NCBI GenBank assembly: GCA_025937835.1
Contig: JAICQO010000063.1
Span: forward strand, 1 to 39,187
Length of the DNA stretch: 39,187 bases
Source: Polyangiaceae bacterium
GTDB lineage: Bacteria > Myxococcota_A > Polyangia > Polyangiales > Polyangiaceae
Reading direction: 5' to 3'
A model generated the notes under the pieces. The model did no database searches. It saw nothing but the letters and a program-made list of their open reading frames with translations, and was not told where the DNA came from. A program made the position numbers and the translations under genes. Within the stretch, counting starts at the first letter, position 1. The number at the start of each line of letters is the position of its first letter. Shown in pieces: positions 16,832 through 25,568 of the stretch.

Positions 16832-16858
16832 GCCGTCGAACGGCGGCGAATGCCGCGC

Positions 16859-18280
16859 CTAGAATGGGCAGTTCGTCTGCTCTGACTTGAACTTCGGGTT
16901 GTCCGCGACCTGGAACCAGTCCACGAACCAGAAGCAGCCGTCGCGCGCGGGGCCGGCCGGGATCTTCATGCAGTTCTGGCGCACGCAGTCCTTCTTGGCC
17001 TGGTGTGAGCCGGTGCAATTCGTGAGGAAGCCGCCGTACTGCGCGCCCAGGTCGTTCGAGCCCCATTGCCGGCTGCAGGCGTTGAACATCCCCACGCCGC
17101 CGCCCGGGATCATCAAATCGAATTGATTGCCGGCGACGTCGCCACCGGTGTTGCTCACCTTGACGATCATCTGCTTGCCCTTGATCGCGACGGAGCCCGG
17201 GTCGTTGGCGTTGTGGTAGCCCTGACCCGTGAACTGAATGCGGTAGCATCCGCCGCAGTTCGGGTTCGCCTTGGCGATGTAGCCGTAGGAAAGGCAGTCG
17301 TTCACGGCTTTCGGGGCCTCGTCGTAACAAGCGAAGGAGCCGCCGCCGTTGCACGAGCTGGTGTTATCGCCCGTGCGGGAGGTGCCGTCCTGCCCGCATT
17401 TGTGGCCGTCGAACTGGGCGCAGTGCGGCTGGCAACAATCCCAGTAGCGCGTGGCGAACCCCTCATTTCCGTTGACGGTCGGGTTGCCGCTGTTGGAGCA
17501 ATCCACGGCGCCGGTGCTGCCGCCCCCCGAACCGCCGCTGCCAGGTTCGGGAGTGCAGCGACCGCAGGTCACGTCGCAGTAGTTCGCGAACCAGCTTTCC
17601 GAGCAGGCCTTCGCCTCCAGGGCCCACTCGCTGCAACCCGCGCCGGGCCACTCCGGATCTTCCGGCGGAGGAACGTCCATGCAGACCTTCGGCGGCGCGC
17701 CGCCGCTGCCTCCACCCGCGCCGCCGCTACCACTGCTGGTCGGCGTGCAGCGACCGCAGCTCACGTCGCAGTACCTGGCGAACCAGGACTCCTGGCACTC
17801 CGTCGTTTCGGTAGCCCAGCTCTTACAGGTTGCCCCGGGCCACTCCGGATCGGCGGGCGGCTCGAGGTCGACGCACGCCTTGCCGCCGGTCGCGGCGCCG
17901 GCGCTGCTGACGCCTCCGCCGCCGATCACGACGCCGCCGCTGCCGCCGCCCGGGGTGCTCCCAGACACTCCGCCGCTGCCGCCGCCGGCGCTGGCGACGA
18001 AAGCGCCGCCGGTCGTGGAAGCTCCGGCGGTCGTGAAGGTGCCGCCCGTGACGGTCACGGCGCCGCCGGTGCCCGCTGCACCGCTGCTTGCCGTGAAACC
18101 GCCCGCGCTGCTGCCGGCCGTTGCTGCGTTGCCCGCGACGCCGATCGGGCCGCTGGGCTCCGGCTCGCCCGTGTCACAGCCGCCAGCCGTAGCCAGGGCT
18201 GCGCAGCAGGTGACCGCGGAGACGGAGATGACCGAGCGGCCCATGAAGAGAGAAGCGGATGCGCGAGAGGTCTTGCTCAT
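16859..18280 (-). CDS. GH45 endoglucanase lipoprotein with two Cys-rich modules
   Basis: I start at ATG 18280; a GTG at 18316 is in frame. The signal peptide ends in a slightly unusual lipobox (ATAGGC, Cys35), followed by a Gly/Ala/Thr linker to about residue 130. Two 43-residue modules (about 136-178 and 200-242) each hold six Cys in the spacing C-x15/16-C-x9-C-x8-C-x3-C-x2-C, resembling ShKT domains. The GH45 domain follows, with TRYWDCCQPHC (Asp281), ACYDEAP, LSYGYIA, CGGCYRIQFTG and GNQFDLMIPGGGVG (Asp388). The two Asp are 107 apart, close to the fungal enzyme spacing of 111. GH45 enzymes cut beta-1,4-glucan with inversion. The modules may bind substrate. Confidence 0.9.
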   Translation of the reverse strand: MSKTSRASASLFMGRSVISVSAVTCCAALATAGGCDTGEPEPSGPIGVAGNAATAGSSAGGFTASSGAAGTGGAVTVTGGTFTTAGASTTGGAFVASAGGGSGGVSGSTPGGGSGGVVIGGGGVSSAGAATGGKACVDLEPPADPEWPGATCKSWATETTECQESWFARYCDVSCGRCTPTSSGSGGAGGGSGGAPPKVCMDVPPPEDPEWPGAGCSEWALEAKACSESWFANYCDVTCGRCTPEPGSGGSGGGSTGAVDCSNSGNPTVNGNEGFATRYWDCCQPHCAQFDGHKCGQDGTSRTGDNTSSCNGGGSFACYDEAPKAVNDCLSYGYIAKANPNCGGCYRIQFTGQGYHNANDPGSVAIKGKQMIVKVSNTGGDVAGNQFDLMIPGGGVGMFNACSRQWGSNDLGAQYGGFLTNCTGSHQAKKDCVRQNCMKIPAGPARDGCFWFVDWFQVADNPKFKSEQTNCPF

Positions 18281-18679
18281 TTTGGACCTGCGGGAGTACG
18301 TGCTCGAAGAGGCCACGCTATCGCCCGGCCTCGGTAAAGGTAATCAAGAGCGCACTCGGTGCTCTCACAAATCACGGACCGACCGACAAAAAGCGCTCGC
18401 GTGTCGCAGCTGGCTGCATTTTTTCTGTAACAGCCAACTCCGGAAGAGAACCGGAGCGAAAGCGTCGACCGACCACGTGCAAACTTCCGACGGCGTCACA
18501 CGTCGTGAGCACGCGCTGCGCACCGGACTTTCGCGTCCATCTCGAGGATCGCGGATCGCGCGAGTTAGTAGCTAGAAATGAGAACGTAAAGAGCGCTCAC
18601 GAATCGCTTGCCCGTGCCGACGACGTGCTAGTTTCTCCGCGAATTGTCTCACCCCTCGGTGAGCGCGCGGAGGCCCCGT
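18281..18679. other. Divergent intergenic region, GH45 to CE4
   Basis: About 400 bases with no convincing gene; the open frames have no signal or homology. It is less GC-rich than its surroundings and must hold promoters for both CAZyme genes. A hairpin CTCCGG-AAGAGAA-CCGGAG lies at 18438-18456. I cannot place -35/-10 elements with confidence. Confidence 0.6.
18669..18673 (+). promoter_or_regulatory. Ribosome site GGAGG deciding a TTG start
   Basis: GGAGG lies six bases upstream of TTG 18680. The start this implies gives a compact lipoprotein signal peptide ending LLLATAAC, so it is preferred over the upstream TTG at 18644 and GTG at 18659. Confidence 0.75.
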
Positions 18680-20005
18680 TTGTACTCGAAGCATTTGATC
18701 TCGGTGACTGCGCTCTTGTTGGCAACCGCTGCCTGTTCAGCCGAGGACTCGGGCGACGGAAGCGGCGGCGCGACCGGCGTCGGCGGACAAATCGGCACGG
18801 GCGGGCTGAAAGCCCCTACCGGCGGCTCGGGCGGATCGACGAGCACCACCGGAGGCGTCGCGACGACCGGCGGCACGTTGTCACCGACGGGTGGAACGAC
18901 CGGCGGTACTCCCATTTCGGGCGGCGCTCCGAGTGGCGGAACGCCGACCACCGGCGGCTCGTCGAGCACGGGCGGCGCCCCCGTCGCGGGCGGAGCGCCG
19001 AGCGGTGGCAGCGGCGGTTCCATTGCCGGCGGTCCCTCGGGTGGCGGTGGCGCGAGCGGTGGCACGCCGAGCTCGGGCGGCTCAGGGCCCGCCGCGTCGT
19101 TCAAGTGCGAGAACCTCACGCTCGCGCCGAGCACGACTGGCGTCGCCAAGCCTGCGGGCGCAGCGGGCGGCCTGAAGGTGCTCGACTGGGCCGGTTTCAA
19201 GGGCGCCGCATCGTTCACCTTCGACGACAACACGCCGTCGCAGATGGCGAACTACAACGCGCTGAAGGCAACGGGCGGACACGTCACGTGGTTCGTCGTG
19301 GGGAGCTGGCTCTCCGGCTCGGCGGGAGAGGTGTCGAAGTTCAAGGCGACGCTCGCCGACAACCAGGAGATGGGGAACCACACGTACAATCACCAGTCGA
19401 ACGGCTCGCAGAGCGATCTGCAACAAGCGCAGGACTTCATCAAGACGCAGTTCGGAGTCAACGCGAACAGCATGGCCGCGCCGAACTGCGCGGGCGCGTG
19501 GGCTGGCGTCGCGCCGATGGTGTTGTTCCAGAACCGCGGTCCATGCGGCGGCAACGTCGCGGCCATCAGCCCGCGTGACAACACCGATCCGTTCCAGCTG
19601 CCCGCGTATCTACCGAATACCGGCGAATCCGCCGCCAACCTGAGCGCGCAGATCAGCGCCGGAAAGTGGCGCATCTACGTGATCCACGGCTTCGACAGCC
19701 AGGGCGGCACCTACCAACCGGTACCGATCGCGAGCGTCACGGGAGCGATGTCGAAGGCCGTGATGGACGGCTACTGGGTCGAGGGCATGAGCGCCGTCGG
19801 CGCCTACTGGCAGGGGCAAAAGCTGATCCCGACGTCCGCCACCACGACGGCGACCTGGACGCTGCCCTCCAAGTTCCCGCCGAACCAGTGCCTGCGCATC
19901 ACGACCACCGGCGGCACCGTCACGCAGAAGGGCATGACGATCCCCTGGGACGATCACGGCTACTACCAGATCTCGCTGGATGCCGGCGAAGTGACGGTTC
20001 AGTAA
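18680..20005 (+). CDS. CE4 polysaccharide deacetylase lipoprotein
   Basis: 441 residues from a TTG start. The lipoprotein signal ends at Cys19 and the mature N-terminus is SAEDSGD. A GG-rich linker runs to about residue 140. The NodB/CE4 domain shows motif 1 SFTFDDN (Asp182, Asp183) and motif 2 GNHTYNH (His234, His238), so the metal triad Asp-His-His is intact. WRIYVIHGFD is the C-terminal catalytic His region. CE4 enzymes remove acetyl groups from xylan, chitin or peptidoglycan. With GH10, GH11 and GH30 enzymes nearby, acetyl-xylan is the likely target. About 80 C-terminal residues after the fold form a small beta-rich region. The stop abuts that of the HupE gene. Confidence 0.85.
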   Translation: MYSKHLISVTALLLATAACSAEDSGDGSGGATGVGGQIGTGGLKAPTGGSGGSTSTTGGVATTGGTLSPTGGTTGGTPISGGAPSGGTPTTGGSSSTGGAPVAGGAPSGGSGGSIAGGPSGGGGASGGTPSSGGSGPAASFKCENLTLAPSTTGVAKPAGAAGGLKVLDWAGFKGAASFTFDDNTPSQMANYNALKATGGHVTWFVVGSWLSGSAGEVSKFKATLADNQEMGNHTYNHQSNGSQSDLQQAQDFIKTQFGVNANSMAAPNCAGAWAGVAPMVLFQNRGPCGGNVAAISPRDNTDPFQLPAYLPNTGESAANLSAQISAGKWRIYVIHGFDSQGGTYQPVPIASVTGAMSKAVMDGYWVEGMSAVGAYWQGQKLIPTSATTTATWTLPSKFPPNQCLRITTTGGTVTQKGMTIPWDDHGYYQISLDAGEVTVQ

Positions 20006-20968
20006 CTAGGCCGAGAACATCGCGACGGCCCGCTCCAGCGACCAGTAGGCCGCTGTACAGCCCATGGCGTAGACGAACGCACGGGTGGACCAGGCGGGCC
20101 GCCTCTCGATGCGCGTGAACAGCCAGCCGAGCGCGAGAAAGACTGCGATCGCGGCGAGCTGACCGAGCTCGACGCCGACGTTGAAGAACAGGAGCGCCCA
20201 CGGCACGTGCCGCTCGGGCAAGCCGGTCTCGAGCAGCGCCGACGCGAAGCCCATGCCGTGAAGCAACCCGAACGCGAACGTCACGAGCCAGGGCTTTCGA
20301 TGCATCAACGAGTCCGTCGGCCGTAGACACTCGACGCAAGCAAGCACGATCGATAGGGCGATCGTCGTCTCTACGGCGGCGGCCGGCAGATTCAACCAAC
20401 CGAGGACGGTGGCAGCGAGCGTCAGGCTGTGAGCCAGCGTAAACGCCGTGATCGCGAGCAGCAGCGCCCTGCGATTTCGGACGAGGATCGTGACGGCGAG
20501 CACGAACATCAGGTGGTCGAAGCCGGCGAGGATGTGCTCGACGCCGAGCCGGGTGTAGTCTACGGAGATAGGCTCGAGAAAGCGCAGCCCCGCCGAAGCC
20601 GGGATGCCGTAGACGGTGAGGCTCGTCGCGCGGCCGTTGACGATCCGGAGCAGGCGAGAGCCGGAGAGCCAATCGATCAGCACCGTCACGCGCGACTCGC
20701 CCCCCTCGAGCCACGGAAACTCGATCGTCCCCGACAGCCCAAGCGGCCCGCATTCGAGCAGCGCGCCGTCCCGGTGACAGGTCTTCGGGAATTGCGCCGG
20801 CTCTCGTAGCCCTTCGAGCGTCTTGGCGGTGGTTTGCCAGTCGATCGCGAACTTGCCTTCGGCGACCTCGGTGAGCGTCAGCGTGGCGGCGTCGATCGAG
20901 TGGGCCGAAGCTCGAGCCGCGAACGACCACACGCACAGCGCGAGCAGCAGCGCCGCGAGCCGGCTCAT
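20006..20968 (-). CDS. HupE/UreJ-family membrane protein
   Basis: 320 residues with a Sec signal peptide (LLLALCVWSFAARASAH). A roughly 120-residue extracytoplasmic part is followed by a six-to-seven-segment HupE/UreJ_2 membrane domain with GVEHILAGFDHLMFVLA, ITAFTLAHSLTLA and GFGLLHGMGFASALLETG-like signature regions holding conserved His residues. Relatives are proposed nickel or cobalt permeases or hydrogenase accessory proteins, but this signal-bearing version is of unknown substrate. The start overlaps the stop of the PPIase gene (TGATG), a pairing I recall from other genomes, so the two form an operon. Not obviously linked to polysaccharide degradation. Confidence 0.8.
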   Translation of the reverse strand: MSRLAALLLALCVWSFAARASAHSIDAATLTLTEVAEGKFAIDWQTTAKTLEGLREPAQFPKTCHRDGALLECGPLGLSGTIEFPWLEGGESRVTVLIDWLSGSRLLRIVNGRATSLTVYGIPASAGLRFLEPISVDYTRLGVEHILAGFDHLMFVLAVTILVRNRRALLLAITAFTLAHSLTLAATVLGWLNLPAAAVETTIALSIVLACVECLRPTDSLMHRKPWLVTFAFGLLHGMGFASALLETGLPERHVPWALLFFNVGVELGQLAAIAVFLALGWLFTRIERRPAWSTRAFVYAMGCTAAYWSLERAVAMFSA

Positions 20969-21777
20969 CACGGCGTTTCCTCGACGCGGTAGCGCTCGGC
21001 GACGCGTCGGGTCGCCTCCGCCAGCGTCTTCTGGGCTACCTCCCCTTTCCAACCCGCGACCAGGCGCGCGTGCAGCTGTTCGACGGGAGGCAAGCCGCCG
21101 TGGACGCGGATCAGTTTGACCAACAGCCAGCGGTCGTTCGTCTCGAGCTCTTGCCAGCGTCCCGGCGGCAACCCGGCGATCTGGTCGGCGGCGCCCGGCC
21201 CGAACTCTTGCTCGATTCGCGCGCGATCCACGTTGGCAGCGGTGCTGCGCAAGCCGAGAGCGGCGGGAGTCGCGCCGACCGCCAGCTGTTCCCTGGCCTT
21301 GGCTCGCTCGCGTTCTGCCGTGGGCGACCGTTTCGGGAACGCCACCCACTCGTGCTCGTAAATCAACGGCGCCTCGAATTGGTCACGGTGCCGCTCGAGG
21401 TATTGCTCCAGGTCCGCATCCGTCGGCTCGGGCAGGCGCTTCTCGAGCAATAGCCGCTCGCGCATCTTGGCCACCAGCACGTTGCGAACGCCGGCGTCGT
21501 CGCGATCGATGCCCTCGCGCAGGGCCTCTCGATACAGGGCTTCTTCGGCCTTCCACGACGCCAGAAACGCCTCGACCTCCGCGGGGGTCGGCGGGCGGCT
21601 CAGCTGATCCTGATAGCGCCGCAAGAGGTCCGCCTTGAGCGCGGGGGTCAGCTCGATCGTGTGGGAATCCCCCTGCGCGAGTCGCTGGCCGAGCAGCACG
21701 AGCGCCGCGATCACGAAGAAGTGGAGCGTCGGTTCGCGCAGGAGACGCGGCAGCTTCGAGGTGGTTCTGGGCGCCAT
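20968..21777 (-). CDS. Membrane-anchored parvulin-like peptidyl-prolyl isomerase
   Basis: I start at ATG 21777 (269 residues), since this gives LLREPTLHFFVIAALVLLGQ, the N-terminal membrane anchor typical of the PpiC/SurA-like group; the frame is open to 21894. A long helical region (residues about 50-130) holds PPTPAEVEAFLASWKAEEAL and MRERLLLEKRLPEPTDADLE, as in SurA N-terminal domains. The C-terminal part is a weak parvulin domain. It would assist folding of exported proteins in the periplasm. It is coupled by a one-base overlap with HupE, so the isomerase may serve that membrane protein. Confidence 0.75.
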   Translation of the reverse strand: MAPRTTSKLPRLLREPTLHFFVIAALVLLGQRLAQGDSHTIELTPALKADLLRRYQDQLSRPPTPAEVEAFLASWKAEEALYREALREGIDRDDAGVRNVLVAKMRERLLLEKRLPEPTDADLEQYLERHRDQFEAPLIYEHEWVAFPKRSPTAERERAKAREQLAVGATPAALGLRSTAANVDRARIEQEFGPGAADQIAGLPPGRWQELETNDRWLLVKLIRVHGGLPPVEQLHARLVAGWKGEVAQKTLAEATRRVAERYRVEETP

Positions 21778-21866
21778 GATCAGCGGGGGCCGTCCGAGGC
21801 GTAGTTCCGATCGGAACCGGCGGCCAGGGCTTACCCGTTGTCGTGCACTGGCTCTAGGATCCGGCA

Positions 21867-22352
21867 ATGGCCGACGAACGACCCGACTACGCACCTGTTT
21901 CGTCCGAAGACGTGCCCTGGCAATCCTGGGGGCACGGCGAGCGCTTCGGCATCCGCTACCGGCACCTGACCGCCTCGCGCGTGGGCGGCAATTACCGAGT
22001 CGGCGTGTCGATCGAGGAGCTTGCCCCCGGCAAGCAAACGGCGCCGTTCCACTATCACATGCTCGAGGAGGAACACGTGCTGCTGCTCGAGGGGGAGCTC
22101 ACTCTGCGCCTCGGGGACGAGCGCTTCCGGATGAAGGCCGGCGACTACGTGTGCTTTCCGGCGGGGCGAAAGGTCGGGCATTGCTTGATCAACGAGAGCT
22201 CTGCCACGTGCCGCTACGTGATCATCGGCGAGAACGACCCGAACGAGGTCTCGGTGTATCCCGATTCCAACAAGGTGCAGGTGCGCTGGCTGGACGAGCG
22301 CTACGACCGCTCGGCGAAGCGCGAGTACTGGGACGGCGAGGACCCGGGCTGA
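21867..22352 (+). CDS. Cupin-domain protein
   Basis: 161 residues with one cupin barrel. Motif 1 is PFHYHMLEEEHVLLLEGE (metal-ligand His, His, Glu and a following His), and motif 2 is AGDYVCFPAGRKVGH. The first strand segment is YRVGVSIEELAPGKQT. Such small cupins may be sugar isomerases, dioxygenases or binding proteins; the N-terminal region WQSWGHGERFGIRYRHL resembles a general 'cupin domain-containing protein' group of unknown reaction. It is a single gene, 90 bases from the divergent PPIase start and 170 bases before the xylanase. A sugar-linked role is possible but only by position. Confidence 0.8.
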   Translation: MADERPDYAPVSSEDVPWQSWGHGERFGIRYRHLTASRVGGNYRVGVSIEELAPGKQTAPFHYHMLEEEHVLLLEGELTLRLGDERFRMKAGDYVCFPAGRKVGHCLINESSATCRYVIIGENDPNEVSVYPDSNKVQVRWLDERYDRSAKREYWDGEDPG

Positions 22353-22523
22353 GGCAGCCTCTGCCCCTCAGATATTGCTTCCCGACACGACCTCTCGGCA
22401 GAGCGACGGCGGTTCTCATTTTTGGGTGGGCCCGGAGCCAACCGCCGACCTGAAATTCGCCGGTAGTCTCTGGTTCGGGGTTGGTGGGTCGAGCCCGGCG
22501 TTGTATGGGCATTCGCTACTACC

Positions 22524-24272
22524 ATGAACGCCACTTCGTCGAAGCTCGCCCTCTCCACGCTCGCCTGGCTTTCTCCCGTCGCTGCGCTCTGTCTCTGGGC
22601 CAGCCCCGCGCAGGCGCAGAGCTTGATCACGAACGGGACTTTCGACGCGGACTACGCGCCCTGGTGGGGCAACGCCAGCAGCACCGAGGAGGCCCCCGCG
22701 GACTACGCGCTCGCGGCCACCGACGGCCAGCTCTGCGCGACGATGATGGCAGGCGGCAAGAACCCGTGGGACGTGATCGTCGGTTACAGCGGCCTCGCGC
22801 TGCTACCGAACCAGCATTACCACATCGCCTTTTCGGTCTCTGCCGACGTCAATCGCACGATCAAGTTCAAGACCGGGCTCGGCGAGGCGCCCTACACGGA
22901 CTACTTCCTGAAGACGATCGAGGTGACGACGACGCCGACGCTGGTCGACTTCACGTATCTGAACCTGCGTAACGACGCGACGGCGCAAGCGCAGTTCCAG
23001 ATCGGCGCGACGGCCGGCAAGGTCTGCTTCGACAACATCGTGATCGAGCCGGTGGCCGCTCCGACCGTGCCCCCGCACGTGACGCCGTCCGCGAATGGGC
23101 ATCCGCTCAAGGACTACAGCGCCATCGTCAAGATGGGCACCGCCGTCGATACGCCGATCTTCCTCAGCAACGCCCAGCACAACGCGATCGTCGCCGGGGA
23201 GTTCAGCATGATCACGCCGGCGAACTCGATGAAGATGAACATCATCCAGCCGACGCAGGGCGTGTTCGACTACACGGACACCGACGCGCTCGTGGCCTGG
23301 GCCCAGCAGAACAACCTCGAGTTCCGCGGCCACCCGCTGGTCTGGCACACTCAGGCTCCGGGCTGGCTCACCAGCGGGACGTTCACGCGCGAAGAGATGA
23401 TCGCGATCATGTACGCGCACATCGACGGGCTGATGGGCCACTACGCCGGCAAGTTTCCGTACTGGGACGTCGTGAACGAGGCGATCGATCAGAAGGACGG
23501 TCAGTGGACCTTCCGCCCCACGTTCTGGCACGAGCGGATCGGCGACGACTTCATCGATCTCGCGTTCACCCACGCCCGCACCGCGGACCCGGCCGCGAAG
23601 CTCGTCTACAACGACTACAACATCGAGCAGAAGGGCAACGCCAAGGCGGACCGCGTCTTCGAGCTGATCCGCGACATGAAGATGCGCGGCATTCCGATCG
23701 ACGCCGTCGGCATGCAGGCGCACTATTTCGTCGAGCCGAACGGCAACACGGCCTCGGGCGTGCCCAACATGCAGGCGATCAGCGACAACATGGCGCGGTA
23801 CAACGAAATCGGCATCGAGGTGCACATCACCGAGTGTGATTTCCGCATCGGCAAGCCGCTCGACGACACGAAGACGCAGCTGCAGAACAAGTTCTTCGCG
23901 GACCTCTTGCAGGTCTGCATCGACGCTCCGAACTGCTCGCACTTCACGGTCTGGGGCTTGAGCGACGTGGACTCGTGGGTTCCGAACACGTTCAAGGACT
24001 ACGACTTCGCCCACATCTACGACGCCGCTCTGATGCCGAAGCCCGCGTACCATGCGCTCGCCGGCGTGTTCGCCAAGTACAACACCGACGGCACGCTGAT
24101 CGGCGCCACGCCGCCTCCGGCGCCGCCTTCGGGCAGCAGCGGCGGTGGCGACGACAGCGGCGGCTGCTCGCTCGCCCCGCGCGCGATGCGGACGAACGCG
24201 GGCCTGCTCGCGGGTCTCGCGCTCCTCGGGCTCGCAGCATCGCGCCGCGCTTCGAGGCGCACGCGTTCGTGA
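22524..24272 (+). CDS. GH10 endo-beta-1,4-xylanase with N-terminal CBM and MYXO-CTERM tail
   Basis: 582 residues. A Sec signal peptide ends AQA-QS (cleavage after about residue 31). Residues about 33-175 form a CBM4/9-like beta-sandwich (SLITNGTFDADYAPWWGN at its start). The GH10 barrel covers about 185-525: FRGHPLVWHTQAPGWL, YWDVVNEAI with acid/base Glu319, VYNDYNIE, GMQAHYF and EVHITECDF with nucleophile Glu437, and WGLSDVDSW. The C-terminal 37 residues are a Ser/Gly hinge, GGCS (Cys548), a hydrophobic helix and an Arg-rich end, the layout of the MYXO-CTERM sorting signal. So this enzyme is probably anchored by a route other than the lipoprotein one used by its neighbours. It cleaves internal xylan bonds. 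Confidence 0.93.
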   Translation: MNATSSKLALSTLAWLSPVAALCLWASPAQAQSLITNGTFDADYAPWWGNASSTEEAPADYALAATDGQLCATMMAGGKNPWDVIVGYSGLALLPNQHYHIAFSVSADVNRTIKFKTGLGEAPYTDYFLKTIEVTTTPTLVDFTYLNLRNDATAQAQFQIGATAGKVCFDNIVIEPVAAPTVPPHVTPSANGHPLKDYSAIVKMGTAVDTPIFLSNAQHNAIVAGEFSMITPANSMKMNIIQPTQGVFDYTDTDALVAWAQQNNLEFRGHPLVWHTQAPGWLTSGTFTREEMIAIMYAHIDGLMGHYAGKFPYWDVVNEAIDQKDGQWTFRPTFWHERIGDDFIDLAFTHARTADPAAKLVYNDYNIEQKGNAKADRVFELIRDMKMRGIPIDAVGMQAHYFVEPNGNTASGVPNMQAISDNMARYNEIGIEVHITECDFRIGKPLDDTKTQLQNKFFADLLQVCIDAPNCSHFTVWGLSDVDSWVPNTFKDYDFAHIYDAALMPKPAYHALAGVFAKYNTDGTLIGATPPPAPPSGSSGGGDDSGGCSLAPRAMRTNAGLLAGLALLGLAASRRASRRTRS

Positions 24273-24318
24273 GAGATCACACGCGTTCCTGAGAGAACAA
24301 ACGCTCTCAGGGAAACGC
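24261..24318 (+). repeat. 20-base tandem repeat and hairpin at the GH10 gene end
   Basis: ACGCGTTCGTGAGAGATCAC (24261-24280, containing the stop) is followed by a near copy ACGCGTTCCTGAGAGAACAA (24281-24300). The second copy pairs with downstream bases: GCGTT plus CCTGAGAG (24283-24295) against CTCTCAGG (24304-24311) and AACGC (24314-24318). The stem is 13 pairs with a two-base bulge and an 8-base loop. No T-run follows. Probably a transcript end or 3' stabiliser. Confidence 0.6.
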
Positions 24319-24431
24319 ACGCGTAGTGCCGCCAGAAAGCTTTAATCGTAACCGAACAAAAGGCGCGTCAGCAAACACGGTATCTGACGCGCTCGCGCAG
24401 GGGCGACCACGTGGTAGGTTTCGCAACCACG

Positions 24432-25568
24432 ATGACGCCGCTATACCGCCAATTCCGAGCTCGCATCGCCACCGTCGTCCTCTTGCCGCTCTTGGCAGTC
24501 GCCGCCTGTAGCGACGACAAGACCGAAGACCCGGGCGCGGTGGCTTCGGGCGGGAGCGGTGGAAACGGCGGGACCGCGGCGGGCGGCATCCAGGCCAAGG
24601 GCGGCGCGACGCCCACCGGTGGCATCAGCTCGAGCACGGGCGGCGCTGCGACGGGCGGCGCGACCACCGTGCCGACCGGTGGAACCTCCAGCGCAACGGG
24701 CGGCGCGGCCACGAACCCGAGCTCGGGTGGCGCAGCAACGGGTGGCACCATCTCCGCAAGCGGCGGCGTTGCCAACGGCGGAACGAACGCGGGCGGGGGT
24801 GGCACCGCGAGCGGCGGCAGCGCTGCCGGCGGGAGCAGCGCGGGCAACACCGGCAGCGGCGGAGCAAGCGTGTTTCACATCTTCATGTTGATGGGGCAGT
24901 CGAACATGGCGGGCGTGGCCAAGAAGCAAGCCAGCGACGAGAACACCGACGACCGGCTGAAGGTGCTGGGCGGCTGCAATCAGCCCGCCGGGCAGTGGAA
25001 CACGGCGAAGCCGCCGCTCAACGATTGCCCCGGCGAAAAGGGCTGGAACCTCAACGACACGGTCGACCCCGGGATCTGGTTCGCCAAGACGCTCCTCGAG
25101 AAGCTGCCCAAGGGCGACACGATCGGTCTGATCGGCACCGCCGAGAGCGGCGAATCGATCAACACGTTCATCACCGGCGGCTCGCACCACCAGATGATCT
25201 TGAACAAGATCGCCAAGGCGAAGATGACCGCGCCGGACGGGCGCTTCGCCGGCATCATCTTCCACCAGGGTGAATCCGATAACGGCCAGAACACCTGGCC
25301 CGACAAGGTCGTGCAGCTTTACAACGAGGTGAAGAAAGCTTGGGGGGTGAGCTACGACGTGCCGTTCGTCCTCGGCGAGCTACCCGCGGGCGGCTGCTGC
25401 GCCGGGCACAACACGCAGGTGCACGCCGCCGCCGACAAGCTACCGATCGGCGCCTGGGTCTCGCAGGAAGGCACCAAGGTGATGGACGAGTATCACTTCG
25501 ATCACGCCTCCGTGGTCTTGATGGGCCAGCGCTACGGCGAGAAGATGATCGAGAAGTTGAAGTGGTAG
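24432..25568 (+). CDS. CE6-like acetyl-xylan esterase lipoprotein (SGNH hydrolase)
   Basis: 378 residues from ATG 24432; the frame also has a GTG at 24411. The lipoprotein signal ends PLLAVAAC (Cys26), with SDDKTED after it. A GG-rich linker covers about residues 35-145. The catalytic domain is a sialate-O-acetylesterase/CE6-type SGNH hydrolase: MLMGQSNMAG (nucleophile Ser157), GTAESGESI, FHQGESD and the C-terminal DEYHFDHAS (Asp-x-x-His). It should remove acetyl groups from xylan, the usual CE6 substrate, and fits with the GH10 gene just upstream. Its stop overlaps the start of the next lipoprotein gene by seven bases. Confidence 0.85.
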   Translation: MTPLYRQFRARIATVVLLPLLAVAACSDDKTEDPGAVASGGSGGNGGTAAGGIQAKGGATPTGGISSSTGGAATGGATTVPTGGTSSATGGAATNPSSGGAATGGTISASGGVANGGTNAGGGGTASGGSAAGGSSAGNTGSGGASVFHIFMLMGQSNMAGVAKKQASDENTDDRLKVLGGCNQPAGQWNTAKPPLNDCPGEKGWNLNDTVDPGIWFAKTLLEKLPKGDTIGLIGTAESGESINTFITGGSHHQMILNKIAKAKMTAPDGRFAGIIFHQGESDNGQNTWPDKVVQLYNEVKKAWGVSYDVPFVLGELPAGGCCAGHNTQVHAAADKLPIGAWVSQEGTKVMDEYHFDHASVVLMGQRYGEKMIEKLKW

